In this document: piece after piece, positions 25,260 through 38,025 of the stretch
Layout: each line of letters begins with the position of its first letter
How positions within the stretch are numbered: position 1 is the stretch's first letter
Source: Anastatus disparis
Taxonomy: Eukaryota; Arthropoda; Insecta; Hymenoptera; Eupelmidae
DNA length: 64,000 nt
Assembly (NCBI GenBank): GCA_017163975.1
Contig: JAFFSR010000249.1
Span: 8,394,001 to 8,458,000, forward strand
Direction of reading: 5' to 3'
Position numbers and translations under genes: made by a program
Notes under the pieces: model-generated
Seen by the model: only the letters and a program-made list of their open reading frames with translations
Database searches by the model: none
What the model was told of the DNA's origin: nothing

Positions 25260-25731
25260 CATATTTGTGTATGTCTATATATTTTCGAAACATTAACGTT
25301 TGAATTTAAAGGTTTACATATAGATATGTACTTGTAAAAGTATTTTTTATCCACGCTCATTTTTCGAACGTTTATATCTCTGCACATACAAAACGTAGCA
25401 GAAAGTTGCTAGATATCAAACTTTTCGGAAATTTACTCTTCTTTAAAATGCTTTATGTATTTTTTTGATCCAGTAATTTCCCAAAAAGTTACAGATTATA
25501 GATTTAAAAAAAATTTTTTTTCAAATTAAAAAAAAATTTTTTTCTAATAGATCAGAATATTATATTTTTTAATAAAAAATATCAATACACCTAACATAAA
25601 TCGATATTATTTATCGAGATCATTCAGAATCTTTTTTAATTATTTCAATTGGTCAAGCCGTTTTGGAGTTATGATCTTTTAAAGTTCGACTGGTTTCAAT
25701 AAAAATGATTCAAAACTTTTGAGCGGTACTG
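24345..25731. mobile_element. Non-autonomous Tc1-type element, TA target site
   Basis: The ends CAGTACCGCTCAAAAG and CTTTTGAGCGGTACTG are Tc1/mariner-style and flanked by TA (24343-24344, 25732-25733). Complementary arms of roughly 350-400 bp enclose an AT-rich centre with a (TA)n run at 25204-25256. No transposase frame exists inside, so it would need one supplied in trans. Confidence 0.75.

Positions 25732-25737
<6 letters not shown>

Positions 25738-25796
<59 letters not shown>
25738..25796. repeat. (TA)n microsatellite
   Basis: Alternating T and A directly next to the right end of the Tc1-type element. Confidence 0.95.
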
Positions 25797-25803
<7 letters not shown>

Positions 25804-26177
25804 ATAAAAAAACAAAATTTAACTATCAAGAGGCGCGGTAGTGCCTCGGCGGCGAGTTAAGGTACGAATACGAAAACGTCGAGGCGCTCCTCTTATACTT
25901 TAAAATAGAGATTCAAAAATTTCAAAATTGAATCCCATAAAAATACATCGATATATACACATGAATACAATTAATAATATTTAAAAATTTTCATTATCTT
26001 TAATTTAAAAAAAAAATTGATTACAATCGGTTCACTCAATCGCGAGAAAATGCAGTTTGAATTTTCGAAATGTCGTATTTTTGTTATTTTTTTTCTTCTT
26101 CATCGTTTCCAGCCAGCATAAACTGTGCAACCGGAAATGCGCAGTATCAACGAATATAGGTGCTTAATAATAACGAA
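25797..26177. other. Short stretch without a gene
   Basis: It holds a small GC-richer patch near 25830-25895 (GGCGCGGTAGTGCCTCGGCG) and otherwise AT-rich DNA. I see nothing that can be assigned. Confidence 0.35.
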
Positions 26178-26785
26178 CGCACACACACAGGTTTATATAT
26201 ATGGGACATTTCATGTCAATTCGCACGCATGCATACAGACTTTAATAAACATGAGATTTTTCACGTCAATTGGAACGCACGCACATACAGGTTTATATAT
26301 ATGGGATATTTCATGTCAATGGGCACGCACGCACACACAGGTTTATGTATATATGGGACAGTCCATGTCGTTGCGCATGCATGCATACACACGTTAATAT
26401 ACATGGGATTTTTAATGTCAATTCAAACGCATACAAACACACAGGTTTATACGTATTCAACGTTTCATGTCAATTCGCATGCATGCACACACACACGTTA
26501 ATAAACATAGGATTTTTCCCGTCAATTATAACCCACGCCCATACAGGTTTATATATATATATATATATGGGACGTTTCATGACAACTCTAACACACCTAT
26601 CCGAGTGCCCTTAGGTTTACATATATGTGACGTATCATGTCAACACGCACGCACCGCTTTTCATATATTTGACTTTTCTTGTCAACTCGAACGCGCAAAC
26701 ACATCTAAACATGTACTTGAAATTTGTATTTATATATATGGGACCGTTTTGTCAATTCGTATGCACGCACACACATGGGCTTATA

Positions 26786-26847
<62 letters not shown>

Positions 26848-26995
26848 ATATACGTGTGTGTATATCTGTGTACACATATACATGGAATATTTGATTTTAA
26901 ATCACACGTGCGCGCACACACACAGGTTTATATATACGGGACGTTTCATGTCAATTAACATGCATGACACACGTACTTGAGTTTATATATATTTT
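26178..26995 (+). repeat. Minisatellite of ~57-bp units, two alternating types
   Basis: A unit of the form GTTTATATATATGGGACATT followed by TCATGTCAATTCG and a run of ACGCACGCACACACA recurs about a dozen times. Some units are a second type starting GTTAATAAACATGGGATTTT. In the left part the types run A-B-A-A-B-A-B-A, a partly dimeric order. The open frames of 90-163 codons across it follow the repeat period and are not genes. A (TA)n run lies at 26789-26841. Confidence 0.75.
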
Positions 26996-26996
26996 T

Positions 26997-26997
<1 letters not shown>

Positions 26998-27074
<77 letters not shown>
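26998..27074. repeat. (TA)n microsatellite
   Basis: Long alternating TA run between the minisatellite and the GC-richer island. Confidence 0.95.
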
Positions 27075-27075
<1 letters not shown>

Positions 27076-28410
27076 GATTATTCATAATCGTGCAGACAGG
27101 ATATTCAAATCTCCCGCGAGGCACGATAGTAATAGGCTCAACCGCCAGGTGCCGTCAGTTTTTGCTGCTTCCGCAAGAGGAACAGCGAGCTCGAGGAGAT
27201 ATAAGAGCTAAGGCTCAGCGAAGAGTCAAGGCATTGGGTACTGTGCTCTCCCTCTCTCTTAGCCGAGTGCGCTCGCTGGCCTAGAGAGAGAAAGCAGTAT
27301 ACGGTACTGGCTTTCTTATATGGGGCTCCTACGCTTTATAAGAAAAGCTACTCTCTCGCTCGCTCTAATATGACAAACCATTAGAAGCAAGTTGAGCCGC
27401 AATTAATCTTTGCCGAGTGTGCTCGCTGGCTTAGATAAAATGCGACTAAGAGAACCGCCAATGCACTTCCGCACCGCTGTACCGCTGTACCGCCGTACCA
27501 CCCGTCCTGTAAATAATAGATTAGTTTAACGTAACATAAGATTGTTTTAGTCCGTACCGCCGAGCCGCCGTACCGGCCGTTGGTAAAGTAGTAACTTGAT
27601 CAATTTAATATAAATTCGTATTTGATGTTAAGGTTGATTAACACCGAACCGTTATATACCGTCGAGCCGCCGCGCCGACCAGTACATAAGACATTCCGTC
27701 TAATATAAATTCATAGTAATGTTAAAGGTGTTTTTCCACCTGTTATAACCGTAGTATTAAGTTAGTATTAAGGGTGCTTCCTACCTATTGCCGCCGCCGG
27801 AAAAGGCAAGCCAGGATTACTCTATTCATGTGCATCTGGTCGCGCATTAGAAAATCATAGGCCTTCAGCCGTATTCCGTTACCGCATTAAAGGGTGTCGT
27901 CCACCCACCGTTATTAGATTAGGTTATTGATATTATGACTATTATAAATTTTTGTTTGTTCATTTAAACCGTCCAGGCCGTTAACCGCCGTCAGTCTAAT
28001 TTGGCTTATTATTAAAGATAAAGTTTATTTCAATTATTTTTGACTTCATTTATTTCCGTCGCCTACAAGAGGCGCATAAACCGTCAAGTGGTTTATATTA
28101 AATTCAATCTTTATTTCTTTTTATCTCGCGTACATATATTAGGTTAGTTATTTTGATTTATATAATTTAGGTTAGTTTATTACTTTTCATTATTATTGTT
28201 ATACGTCGTTGTAAGATATGAGTTTAGAGTACAATAAAGCTCTGGTACTCCTTAGCATAAACAAACGTGTCAACCCGTTTACTATCCTTTATCTTTCCAC
28301 CGTCCGTCCTAACCGACCTCCTGCCTCGAACCCTGGTCACTTGCTGAAGCGTCTGGCAACAGGAGGTAAAGACGTAATATTTCCCACCCGCGGGAAATGA
28401 AAACGTTACA
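27075..28410. mobile_element. GC-richer 1.3-kb island inside the minisatellite (possible solo LTR)
   Basis: The composition changes sharply at both edges. The left edge is the palindrome CGATTAT-TC-ATAATCG (27075-27090), followed by TGCAGACAGG. The right edge has the hairpin ATTTCCC-ACCCGC-GGGAAAT (28378-28398), then ACGTTACA. TG at 27091 and CA near 28410 would fit a solo LTR, and TATAAGAG occurs near 27200. Repeats of the type TACCGCCGTACC occur at about 27467-27505, 27552-27590 and 27643-27690. Minisatellite units resume after it, so it interrupts the array. No convincing protein frame. The element type is a guess. Confidence 0.4.
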
Positions 28411-28600
28411 ATATATATATATATATATATATATATTTATGGGACTGTTCCTGTCAAGGCGCATGCACGCACACACATAGGCTTATGAATATATGTATAT
28501 ACATATATATGGGATATTTTATGTAAATTCACATACGCGCACACCAACATACACACACTGGTATATATATCTATAGGCCGTTTTATGACAATTTTTCCCA
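28411..28600 (+). repeat. Minisatellite remainder
   Basis: After a (TA)n run, three more units of the 26178-26995 type appear (TATGGGACTGTTCCTGTCAA, TATATGGGATATTTTATGTA, and a weaker one), so the island at 27075-28410 split a once continuous array. Confidence 0.6.
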
Positions 28601-28616
28601 TGTATATTAATATTTA

Positions 28617-31175
28617 TTAAGAATGTTTTGAAATCAATCAAGCAATTGTCGAATACTTCTGTATTCATTTCATTCTTTTTAAAATAATATTAAATTCATA
28701 AAAATATGATTACACTATCTTTTAATTTTCGAATGTAATAAAATTTCTTCAAAGCTTTTGAATATTATGTCTGTTATTTTTTGTTTTAAGTCATTATTTA
28801 AATTGATGAATACTATTTTATTATGTTATTATTACTTTTAAAAAAGTATATTTCAGGCGAGTTTAGTTATTAAACAGTATGGTATTCTTTAGAACTTTTT
28901 TTCTAAATATTTCTTTTTTTTTTACTGCATACATCATATTTTTTTTTAAATTTGAGTTCTTGAGAGTACTTGAATGAATTGAGTAATTATTATTAAGTTT
29001 ATACCTTTTACTAGATTTATCTATAGTTTTTGCTTAAGAAAGTTTTGAAATCAATCAAGCAATCGTCGAGTACTTCTGTATTTAATCCTTACTTTTTAAT
29101 AATATAAAATCCATAAAATGTTCAATCTATATTCTCTTTGATGAATATTTGGAAAAACTTTGCCAAATAATTTCTGAAAAAAAGGGATTATTGAGATGAA
29201 GATAGCGATGATAGTACACATCAAAATTGAAAAAAAAAATGATATATCAGATCAACTTATTATTTCATTTAAGAGTTAATTTTACTACTTAAACTTTGAT
29301 GAACTATACTTGATCTTAGTGATATCTATTTTATTTTATTTCTGATTAAAGATTCACTTAATAAACAATTTCCGAAACGATTAACTTCAAAGTTTCGGAA
29401 TAATTTTCTATCTAATAATCTACGGTTGAAGACCAAAAATGTGCAATTTTATTTCTAAAAACTTGGCAGAAGAGCCATTAGCTTCTAGCAACTTAGAAGA
29501 ATTTGCGAATTTGCTGCTATCAACTTCAAAATTATTTATGTCTTTTTAAAACTTTCAGGGAAGATACCCATTTTAATTGTAATACTTTTAATAAAATAAA
29601 ATTATGCATTCTCTATTTCATCACACTATCTTTTTATTTTTAAGTGCTGTAAAATATATTAAATTTTACTAAATATCTACAAAATAACTTGTCAGGCCCA
29701 AGATTTAATATTTTATGGTGTAGTTAAAAATTGAAAGGTTTATATAGTAAAGATAAATGAGAGAAAACTAAGTATATTTTTTCGTATTACATCGCATGCA
29801 TTACAAAAAATAATTTTCGAGGTCAAAATAGAATTTTGTTCATTGTATTAGGATGTATCTTTCTTTTTATCGTTGAATATTAAATAAAATATTTTTTATC
29901 AATATAATACAGAAAAAAATCACATGCACCGTGATGTAAAAATATATTGTACAATATTTTGAGCAAAATGTTAATGTTTTTAATAATATTCTTTGAATAT
30001 AAAAAACTACTATCCATCGGATGTAAATAATCATTGGAAGGTATATATATATATATATATATACATGGGAAATACAGAAATTAGTAGGCAATGTTAACCA
30101 TTACATACTAATAAATACGGATTGATTCTTAACGTTTGAGCTTTACTATATACAAGTTAGTATTTATCCTCTTTCATTTAAAAAAGTTAGAACATAGAAA
30201 ATTGGAAAATCATATTCTATAAGACTAAATTTTTTTACTTCTTTACATTGACAATATATTGTGACAAATAAAAATTGTACATGTACACAATTGGTTTATA
30301 GATTCATATTTTTACTTATTATTCAACGCACTTAAATCAGCTAACAATTCAATTATAAAGCAGTACTCCCATACATTGAGCATTTCACCAACAAAATATT
30401 AAACCACGGGCCTGGCAAGTTATTTTGTAGATATTTAGTAAAATTTAATATATTTTACAGCACTTAAAAATAAAAAGATAGTGTGATGAGATAAAGAATG
30501 CATAATTTTATTTTATTAAAAGTATTACAATTAAAATGGGTATCTTCCCTGAAAGTTTTAAAGAGGCATAAATAATTTTGAAGTTGATGGCAGCAAATTC
30601 TCAAATATAAGTTGCTAGAAGCTAATGGCTCTTCTGCCAAGTTTTTAGAAATAAAATTGCACATTTTTGGTCTTCAACCGTAGCATATTAAATAGAAAAT
30701 TATTCCGAAACTTTGAAGTTAATCGTTTCGGAAATTGTTTATTAAGTAAATCTTTCATCAGAAATAAAATAAAATAGATATCACTAAGATCAAGTATAGT
30801 TCATCAAAGTTTAAGTAGTAAAATTCACTCTTAAATGAAATAATAAGTTGATCTGATATATCATTTTTTTTTTCAATTTTGATGTGTACTATCATCGCTA
30901 TCTTCATCTCAATAATCCCTTTTTTTCAGAAATTATTTGGCAAAGTTTTTCCAAATATTCGTCTATCAAAGAGAATATAGATTGAACATTTTATGGATTT
31001 TATATTATTAAAAAGTAAGAACCGAATACAGAAGTACTCGACGATTGCTTCATTGATTTCAAAACTTTCTTTAGCCGAAACTGTAAATACTTCATGAATC
31101 TTATATCATTAAAAAGAATGAATTGAATACAGAAGTACTCGACGATTGCTTGATTGATTTCAAAACTTTCTTTCA
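28617..31175. repeat. Long foldback (inverted repeat ~680 bp, spacer ~680 bp)
   Basis: The left arm 29036-29722 and right arm about 30400-31075 are reverse complements with few differences; both contain GGCAGAAGAGCCATTAGCTT or its complement. The outer phrase GAAATCAATCAAGCAATYGT occurs twice on the left (28626, 29046) and twice, inverted, on the right, so each arm end is itself duplicated. The 680-bp spacer has no gene. Frames such as 30464-30664 are fortuitous. Confidence 0.7.
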
Positions 31176-31199
31176 AAACATTATATATTTTTCAAAATA

Positions 31200-32995
31200 C
31201 TGTAATTTTTGCATGATAAGATTTATTAATTAGTTTTACTCATATAGAAATAATTTTTGTGGATAACTGTAAATAATAGTAAATAATTGTAAATAACTAT
31301 TAAAAAATGTCAGAATTGAGACATACATAATAGTTATTTACAGTTATTTACTATTATTTATCATTAATTACTATTATTTATGGTTACTTACAGTTATTTA
31401 CAGTTATTTACAATTATTTCCAGTTATTTACAATTATTTACAGTCTTTTTATAGTTATTTACAATCATTCATAATTATTTACAGTTATTTACATTTTCAA
31501 AAATTTTTCGTATTAGTGAATAATTTAATGTTATTAATAATTATTTACAATTATTCATAGTTATTTACAATTATTTACAATTTTTTACAGTTTTTTATAG
31601 TTATTCATAATTATTTACAATTATTTACAATTTTTCATAGTTTTTTACATTTATTTACAATTATTCACATTTTCAAAAATTTTCGCATATATATAAAAAA
31701 AATTGAATAAATTTATGAAAATATTCGAAAATGTAAGTAACTGCAAATAACTGTAAAAAAACTATAAATAATCATAAATAACTGTAATTAAATTTAAAAT
31801 AAAGTGAATGAATGTAAATAACTGTAAATAAATATTAATAACAGTAAATAAGTGTAAATAACAGTAAATAATTGTAAATAATTGTAAATAACTGTTATTT
31901 ATGTCTCGATTCTCACATTTTTCAACACTTATTTATAGTTATATACATTTATTTACAGTTATTAATAGTTATTTATAATTATTTCCAGAAATTTTTTTCA
32001 TATGGGTATGTATAAAGTTTTAACATACAATAATAGAATCATTCATAAATTTGTATGTTCATATACATTCAGTAATTTTTACACTACTATTCTCATTTTT
32101 ATATTGTACCAAAGTAACGATTGGTTGATGGTAACTAAATTATGGTACAAATGTTTTCGATTCTATTCTTATAGAATTACAATTTACACGATTTATTAAC
32201 AATCGACAAAAAGCGGGATAAACGAAACAGCACATCGCAACGGATATTCAAGAGAAAGAGATAGAAAGCGATGACTGATATAAGTGAGAGAGACAGAGAG
32301 AGACAGGCACACAGACAAGGAAGGTCTTTCAGGTGTGTCTCACCGATTTTGATGAAATTTGTATATGTTGTAGAATATAAAAAAATAAGAGACACGTATT
32401 TTTTTTATCGGCTTATAAACACATTTAAGGGCTGAAAACCACCCCTAAAGATCACCCCTAAAAATGGTTTTTTGTAAATAACTCAGCTTCAAAACAATAT
32501 TTTCCAAAAAAAAAACAAAATGGACTTTGTTTTAAATTAAAAAAATGATTTGTCCTCGATGATTTGAACCATAAGGGTTGCATCCCTTATTTTTTAGGGG
32601 ATGAAAACACCATTTATAGCAAAATATTATCGATCTACGTAGAATGAATATGAATAAAAAATTTTTAAAATATATTTTTAATACTACAATATAAAACTAA
32701 ATTTGACGTGTATGAGCATTTTTTCAAAAAACATCTCTAAAGGGTGAAAACTACCCCTATCACTGACTACAACTGGGCCAGGTGTATGTTCATCATTTAT
32801 TTAGAACTTTGGTACATTTTTCAGAGTATTAAAAGTGTAGGATGCTTGCTATTTTCATTTTTCACCGTTTAATTAATTGAAAGGGTGAAAAACACCCAAA
32901 GTTCACCCCTTAAGGTGTTTTTTGTAAATAATTCAGCTTCAAAACAATATTTTCTAAAAAAACAAAATGAATGTTGTTTTAAATTAAAAGAATGA
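31200..32995 (+). repeat. Left terminal inverted repeat of the pogo-like element
   Basis: The outer 800 bp (about 31270-31990) is an array of degenerate 11-12-bp units of the form TTATTTACAGTTATTTACAA. Further in are phrases such as AAGGGTTGCATCCCTTATTT, with a partial internal duplication at 32420-32645 and 32880-33070. Alignment with the right arm fades near 32995. Confidence 0.75.
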
Positions 32996-33612
32996 TTTGT
33001 CCTCGGTGATTTGAACCATAAGGGTTGCATCGCTTATTTTTTAGGGGATGAAAACGTCATTTATAGCAGTATCTGATTGATCTACAAATAATAAAATAAA
33101 TAAAGAATTGCGAGAAAACGGTTTTTTTAATACTAAACTGTAATTAAAATTGATGTTTACTACGGGTATATCATGTACGTGACATATGTACCAGCATCTA
33201 TAAAAATATTAACCCTAAAGGGCAAACAACCCATAATACTGATTATAAATGGACTAAATATTGTTATTTTAAAATTTAAAGTAACTTTATTTATTAGTTT
33301 GTAAACACTTTTTTTTTAAGTTTGTGCCATATTCTGCGCATAGGTGCTATATGCATCTATTGCAGGATTTGACATTATTGTATTCTTTTATATTAATGTA
33401 AAAATTTATAGTCAATAAGTTATTATCATTATCTAATGAATTGATTAAGACTTTCTTGGTTATTGGGAGTGGAATAGTTGCATCCCGTAGGTTGTGGGAA
33501 ACAAAAATTTTTATTTAATTAATTGCAACAAAAAATTCCTTTAGTTTCATTTGAATATTTAAATGCTTGTATTGAGGTAAACATTTTTTATTCATGCGTA
33601 CAAAATAATGTA

Positions 33613-35289
33613 TCATTGTACGAAAGTATTACAGTAATGATAATCTTCGTAAAAGTGCTTAAAACACAACGATTTTTCGCACCATCCACAGCGAATGAAA
33701 GCTACGTTTGTACATCCTTTTATTTCACAGTGTGAGTTACAAGAATCTCCAAAGCTAAAATGTACAGGATTATCAAACTTTTCTGGTCTTTCGCTGACGT
33801 AACCACTTTTATACCAAGAATATTTAAACAGATTTTGATTTCTCGGTGAAGACGATTGATTATGAACTAATGATTGAAGTTTTATTATATTATTTCTTAT
33901 ATGTAAATTCAAGTCATAATTCATTAAAATAACATCATCAGAAATTTTTCGGACGTAGTTTTTCCAAATGCGGAATCCATAAACATCAAGGGGTTGAATT
34001 TTTCCTGTGGTTCCGCTTGGAATTTTTTTTATATTAAGAATTTGGTTTTCTGGCATTGTTTCCTCTGTTACTTTATCACAGTGACCACTCCAAGAATCAA
34101 GTAAAAGCATGGAGTGATGACCTACGTGAGGATAGAACACTTCTTTTAACCAAATTTTGAAGTGTTCTGCAATTAAACGATTTATTTATCAATTAATATA
34201 TTAATTTAGGACAAAAATTTTCATATATATATTTACCTGTTGTCAATTTTCCAGATTTAGATGCTTCAACGTACACATTTTTTGCTGTAAATAAGGTATT
34301 TTTTTTACAATAGGACCAAACTGACCAGTTGAATCTTTTAAAACAATAAAAAGTGGTGAAAGTAGTTTTCCAGAAGCAGATATAAGTGGCTGTATAGTAT
34401 AACTATGCGTTGTTGCTGAAACTTGTTTCACTAAACATTGTACTTGCTTCTCTCCTTCAACTGCCAATGTTCTTCCAGAATGCATTTCCAATTGAAAACC
34501 ACTCTGATCTGAATTATACAAATTTTCAAGTCCAATCCTTGGTATACAAGATTTAATGTCATCGACAAATGCTTCTGCTTTTTCCTGAAGTTCTGAACTG
34601 CTTTCTAGTGTTTTTTTAGTTATAAACTTATTAACTTTTCTAGATACTATTCTGTGAGCTGTTTTAAATTTTGATAGCCACGTTTTAGAGGCCTTAAATC
34701 TAATATCTTCAAAGCCCATTTCTTTCTTAGCTCGTAAGGCCCATCGAATTATATCGCGATCATGAATAATTAAACCACCGTCGTGAGACGCTTTAAAATT
34801 ATCCAGTGTGTACTGACAGATTTGAGCAATTTTTTCTCTGTATGTGCCTCCTTTGTTTATTGTATGAGCCCAACGACGTAGTTGCGTGATAGACGATACT
34901 TTTTTAAACCTTTTTTTTACAGTTTCAACTTTATAATTACCTTTTTTGCCACTTCTCCAAAATTCAACGGCTCTCTGTTTGTAGTTGAAATCTACATCTT
35001 CATTGTCTCGAGTACACTGATTTGTCGGTACATCTTCAGGTTCAGGAAAATGATGTTGCACTTCATCTTTAATTATTCTTGGATTGTGTTCCTTAAATTC
35101 CTCTTGGAAATCTAAAGTTTCGTCAGTAATCATTTCAATATCGTAGAACATATCAGTTGCATCTTCTAAAATATATTTTATTCTTTCCGCCATTTGCTTT
35201 TCTTGATGATTCGTTGGGCTATATGATATTTCCAACGTTTGGAAGTAAGCTAATAATAAGTTTATCACATTCAAAGGATTGACTTTCAT
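33613..35289 (-). pseudogene. pogo/CENP-B-type transposase, one frameshift, one 70-nt intron
   Basis: Reading leftward from 35289, a 348-codon frame holds a CENP-B-type helix-turn-helix (around FEDIRFKASKTWLSKFK) and the first catalytic motif NSDQSGFQLEM. A run of six A's at about 34281-34286 appears one base short: the frame shifts there and stops at 34243, while the downstream family motif SKSGKLTT lies in the next frame. A GT-AG intron spans 34236-34167. The second exon has LLLDSWSGH and TTGKIQPLDVYGF (the second and third aspartates) and ends with a Cys/His-rich zinc-binding tail (CGWCEKSLCFKHF). The nuclease triad looks complete, so this is a recently broken or mis-sequenced transposase. 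Confidence 0.75.
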
Positions 35290-35929
35290 CTTTTAATCTA
35301 AAATGGTCGAAAATGATAAGTGTTTACAACAATTTATCAAAACGCTGAAATGCGCTAAAGAAGAGAAATTTAAAATATAAAACTTGTCCATATTAGATAT
35401 CAAACGAATAAATATTTGCTGAAAAAAATAAAACAAAAAAAATGTAACGAAATTTTACTTGAGTAGTTTCTACAAAATCTTGAAAAATTAAAAGACAAAT
35501 GTGTTGAAATTTAACGTTGAAAACTTCAGAAGCATAAAAAGAATACATTTGTTTATTAATATTTCTTGAAAACATAAAAAGCAAAAAATTTGAAACCCAT
35601 GTAATAATTCTTACCTATAGATGAAAGAAATATGCTGATAATATAATCAGTATATTTACTATATATATGTATATTTGATGTTTTTTCATCAGATATTTTA
35701 TCTAGTTATAATAAATTTTCTTTAAGAAAAATAATTAAAACACAATTAATGAAAAGTTGCTAAAGTATAAAACGACTAATAACAACGGCTACTGCTAATA
35801 AACTAAAGTTGCAATCATTTTTGTAGCCTTTGCACTCATTATCAACAAGCCATTAACATATATACAGTTATAAGTAGATAACAAATTTGTACAAATCAAA
35901 TCCGTTTTCACAACAACTTTTTATCATGT
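35290..35929. other. Upstream region of the pogo-like transposase
   Basis: AT-rich DNA between the transposase start and the LTR insertion; I see no gene. The matching remainder on the far side of the insertion is 41654-42012. Confidence 0.4.
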
Positions 35930-36779
35930 TGTAACATGGCAGATTGGCCATATTACTTTTATGTATATTTGTGGCGCATATAGCCGACAGAAGGGAGCAT
36001 CTAGCTACGGGCAAGACGGAAAGCAGACCACGCGAGTCAAATATTTAAGAGCATAACCCAAAATCGTTGGCACACACGTGCGAATTTATAAAGCACGTAT
36101 AATGTGCACTGAGATAGCTAGCGAGCAGCTTGACTCGAGTAGCTGAGCTTGGGTCCGTTTAGGATCGTTTGTCTCTCTCTTGCGGCGCGCGCAGCGTACA
36201 GCAAGAGGGATGAAGCTGAGCATAGACGAGAAGGAATACCATTATTATTCCTTCTGTCGCCGGCGTCCGATAAAGAGCGTTTCGGCTTGCGATATCGAGT
36301 AGTATTAATTTTGTGCGTGCGAATATCGTAAGCTTGAGTGAGCGAGAATAGATAAATTCACTATTCTCAAAGTTATTTTATTGTGCTCAAAATTGTTGCG
36401 AGTGCACGATTGCTAATTAAACTTATATAATTTATTTTTGTCTTTTACGACGTGTGTGCCGGGCGATCGCGTGCGCGTTTTATTGCATATATATCCCTTC
36501 GTGCTTTTCTAATTCGTTATTTTCTTGTGTGTTTATTGCTCGTGTCCCTTTTAGCTTACGTTTTTGTAATATTTGCTTTTCGTCGTGCCAATAGTTATTT
36601 ATAATTAGAGCAAGCGGCGTCGCGTACGCTATACGCGGCTGGCGTCCATTTTGAGCGAGCGTACGATTACTGTACATATTTCTTAAATAAAGTTTCTCTT
36701 ATTATTTGTTACTTAATTAATTATAGCTTATATATTTTTATAAATTTAGTGCAACCTCCTGATCCCCAGGGTTGTCACA
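35930..36779 (+). repeat. 5' LTR
   Basis: TG...CA ends. AATAAA at 36686-36691 could serve polyadenylation in the 3' copy. Just downstream, TGACGCAACCAACGTGGGG near 36782 sits where a primer-binding site is expected, but I cannot assign the tRNA. Confidence 0.85.
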
Positions 36780-38025
36780 ACTGACGCAACCAACGTGGGG
36801 CCGACAAAAATTTCGGTGAAAATTTTTGTTTAAAATCACGGGATCAAAAATTGAAAAGAAAAAAATTTGTGCTTGAAATTAAATAGAAAAAACGGTGCTT
36901 GAAATTAAATAGAAAAAAAACGATGCTTAAAAATTAAAAAGAAAAATAAAACTGTGCGTAAAATAGGATAAAAACTGTGTTTAAAATAAAAGAAAAAGAA
37001 ACTGTGCTGTGAAAAAAAAAAAAGAAAAAAAAACTGTGCTTTAAGTGAAAGACAATTGGCTATGCCAGTGAAAAGAACAATTTTCTACTCATGCGTTTCC
37101 GCTTCGCCACGTGGTCGCCATTACGAACGACGCACACACGACGAGGCTGAAAGGAGGCGCTCTGGCGGCCATTTTTGTTCTTGGCGTCGCTTGGTCTGAG
37201 GTAACCGCGACAATTTATTTGGCAGCAAAATTTTTTTATAAGAGCGTGCAGTAAGCAAAAAAATAAGATATTTTGTTTTTCATTCTTTTTTGTTTTGTGC
37301 TAAACTTTAGCTTGCAAATTTTTTTATATATACATAGAGCATTATTTTTTTATTTGAGCGTAAGCCTTAAGCTAAATTTATTTGATAATAGCACTGCATT
37401 TAAATACACATACATATACATATATTTCGATACACATACATATATGTCATTGCATTGTTGCTTGTATTTGTCTTTACTTGTGTTCCCCTAAAGCTCATTT
37501 CCTTATAGCTTCATTACCTTTAACCCTACGTGTCTTAAAACTCCATATTAAGCAAAGCTGTTTTTTTTCTTGCATATATAATATAATTGAATATCGTAAG
37601 TGTGCTGAGCATTATATACTCCTATTTGTGCTTACGCGGAATATATTACTATAGTGGCTACCTTAGTGCGTGTCGGTACACAATAGCTTACGTATAATTT
37701 TCTTTTGCTTTAGCGTGCATCTGGCGTTACAAAAATTTTAAAATTTTAGCTCTTGAGTATTACCAGCATGCTATATAAAATTAATTGATTATTAGACAAT
37801 TCTATTTATTACAAATAAATCTTTTTTGTTGAAGCGCTAATCCCACTTAGCTTTGTTTTCTTTTGTTTTTAATTATAAAGCATTTAACAATTTTCTTTTC
37901 TTTTGCTGTAAGCCAGAGCTATTTTTATTCAAACCTCCTGAGATAGGAGCTCATCATAGCATTAATTACTAGTAATAAATTTTTTTTTCGTGCGTACCCT
38001 TGTGTAGTGTACTTTTATTGTAAAT
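36780..38025 (+). other. Leader of the LTR retrotransposon
   Basis: About 1.25 kb without a supported gene. From about 36850 to 37040 a degenerate unit of 30-40 bp recurs (forms of GTGCTTGAAATTAAATAGAA, ACTGTGCGTAAAATAGG). A GC-richer patch follows near 37090-37210. Leaders in this position normally carry packaging and dimerisation signals. Confidence 0.45.

Noticed and set aside
26125..26958. Several overlapping open frames of 90-163 codons rich in His, Thr and Tyr
   Set aside because: They follow the ~57-bp minisatellite period and exist in more than one frame; there is no start context, domain or splice pattern.
31310..31990. Regular short repeats resembling a CRISPR array
   Set aside because: Units are degenerate, 11-12 bp, without unique spacers, and form part of a transposon terminal repeat in a eukaryotic genome.
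32002..32395. Small genes duplicated at 42598-42991
   Set aside because: Mirror-image frames within the two arms of the pogo-like terminal repeat; conserved only because the DNA is duplicated.
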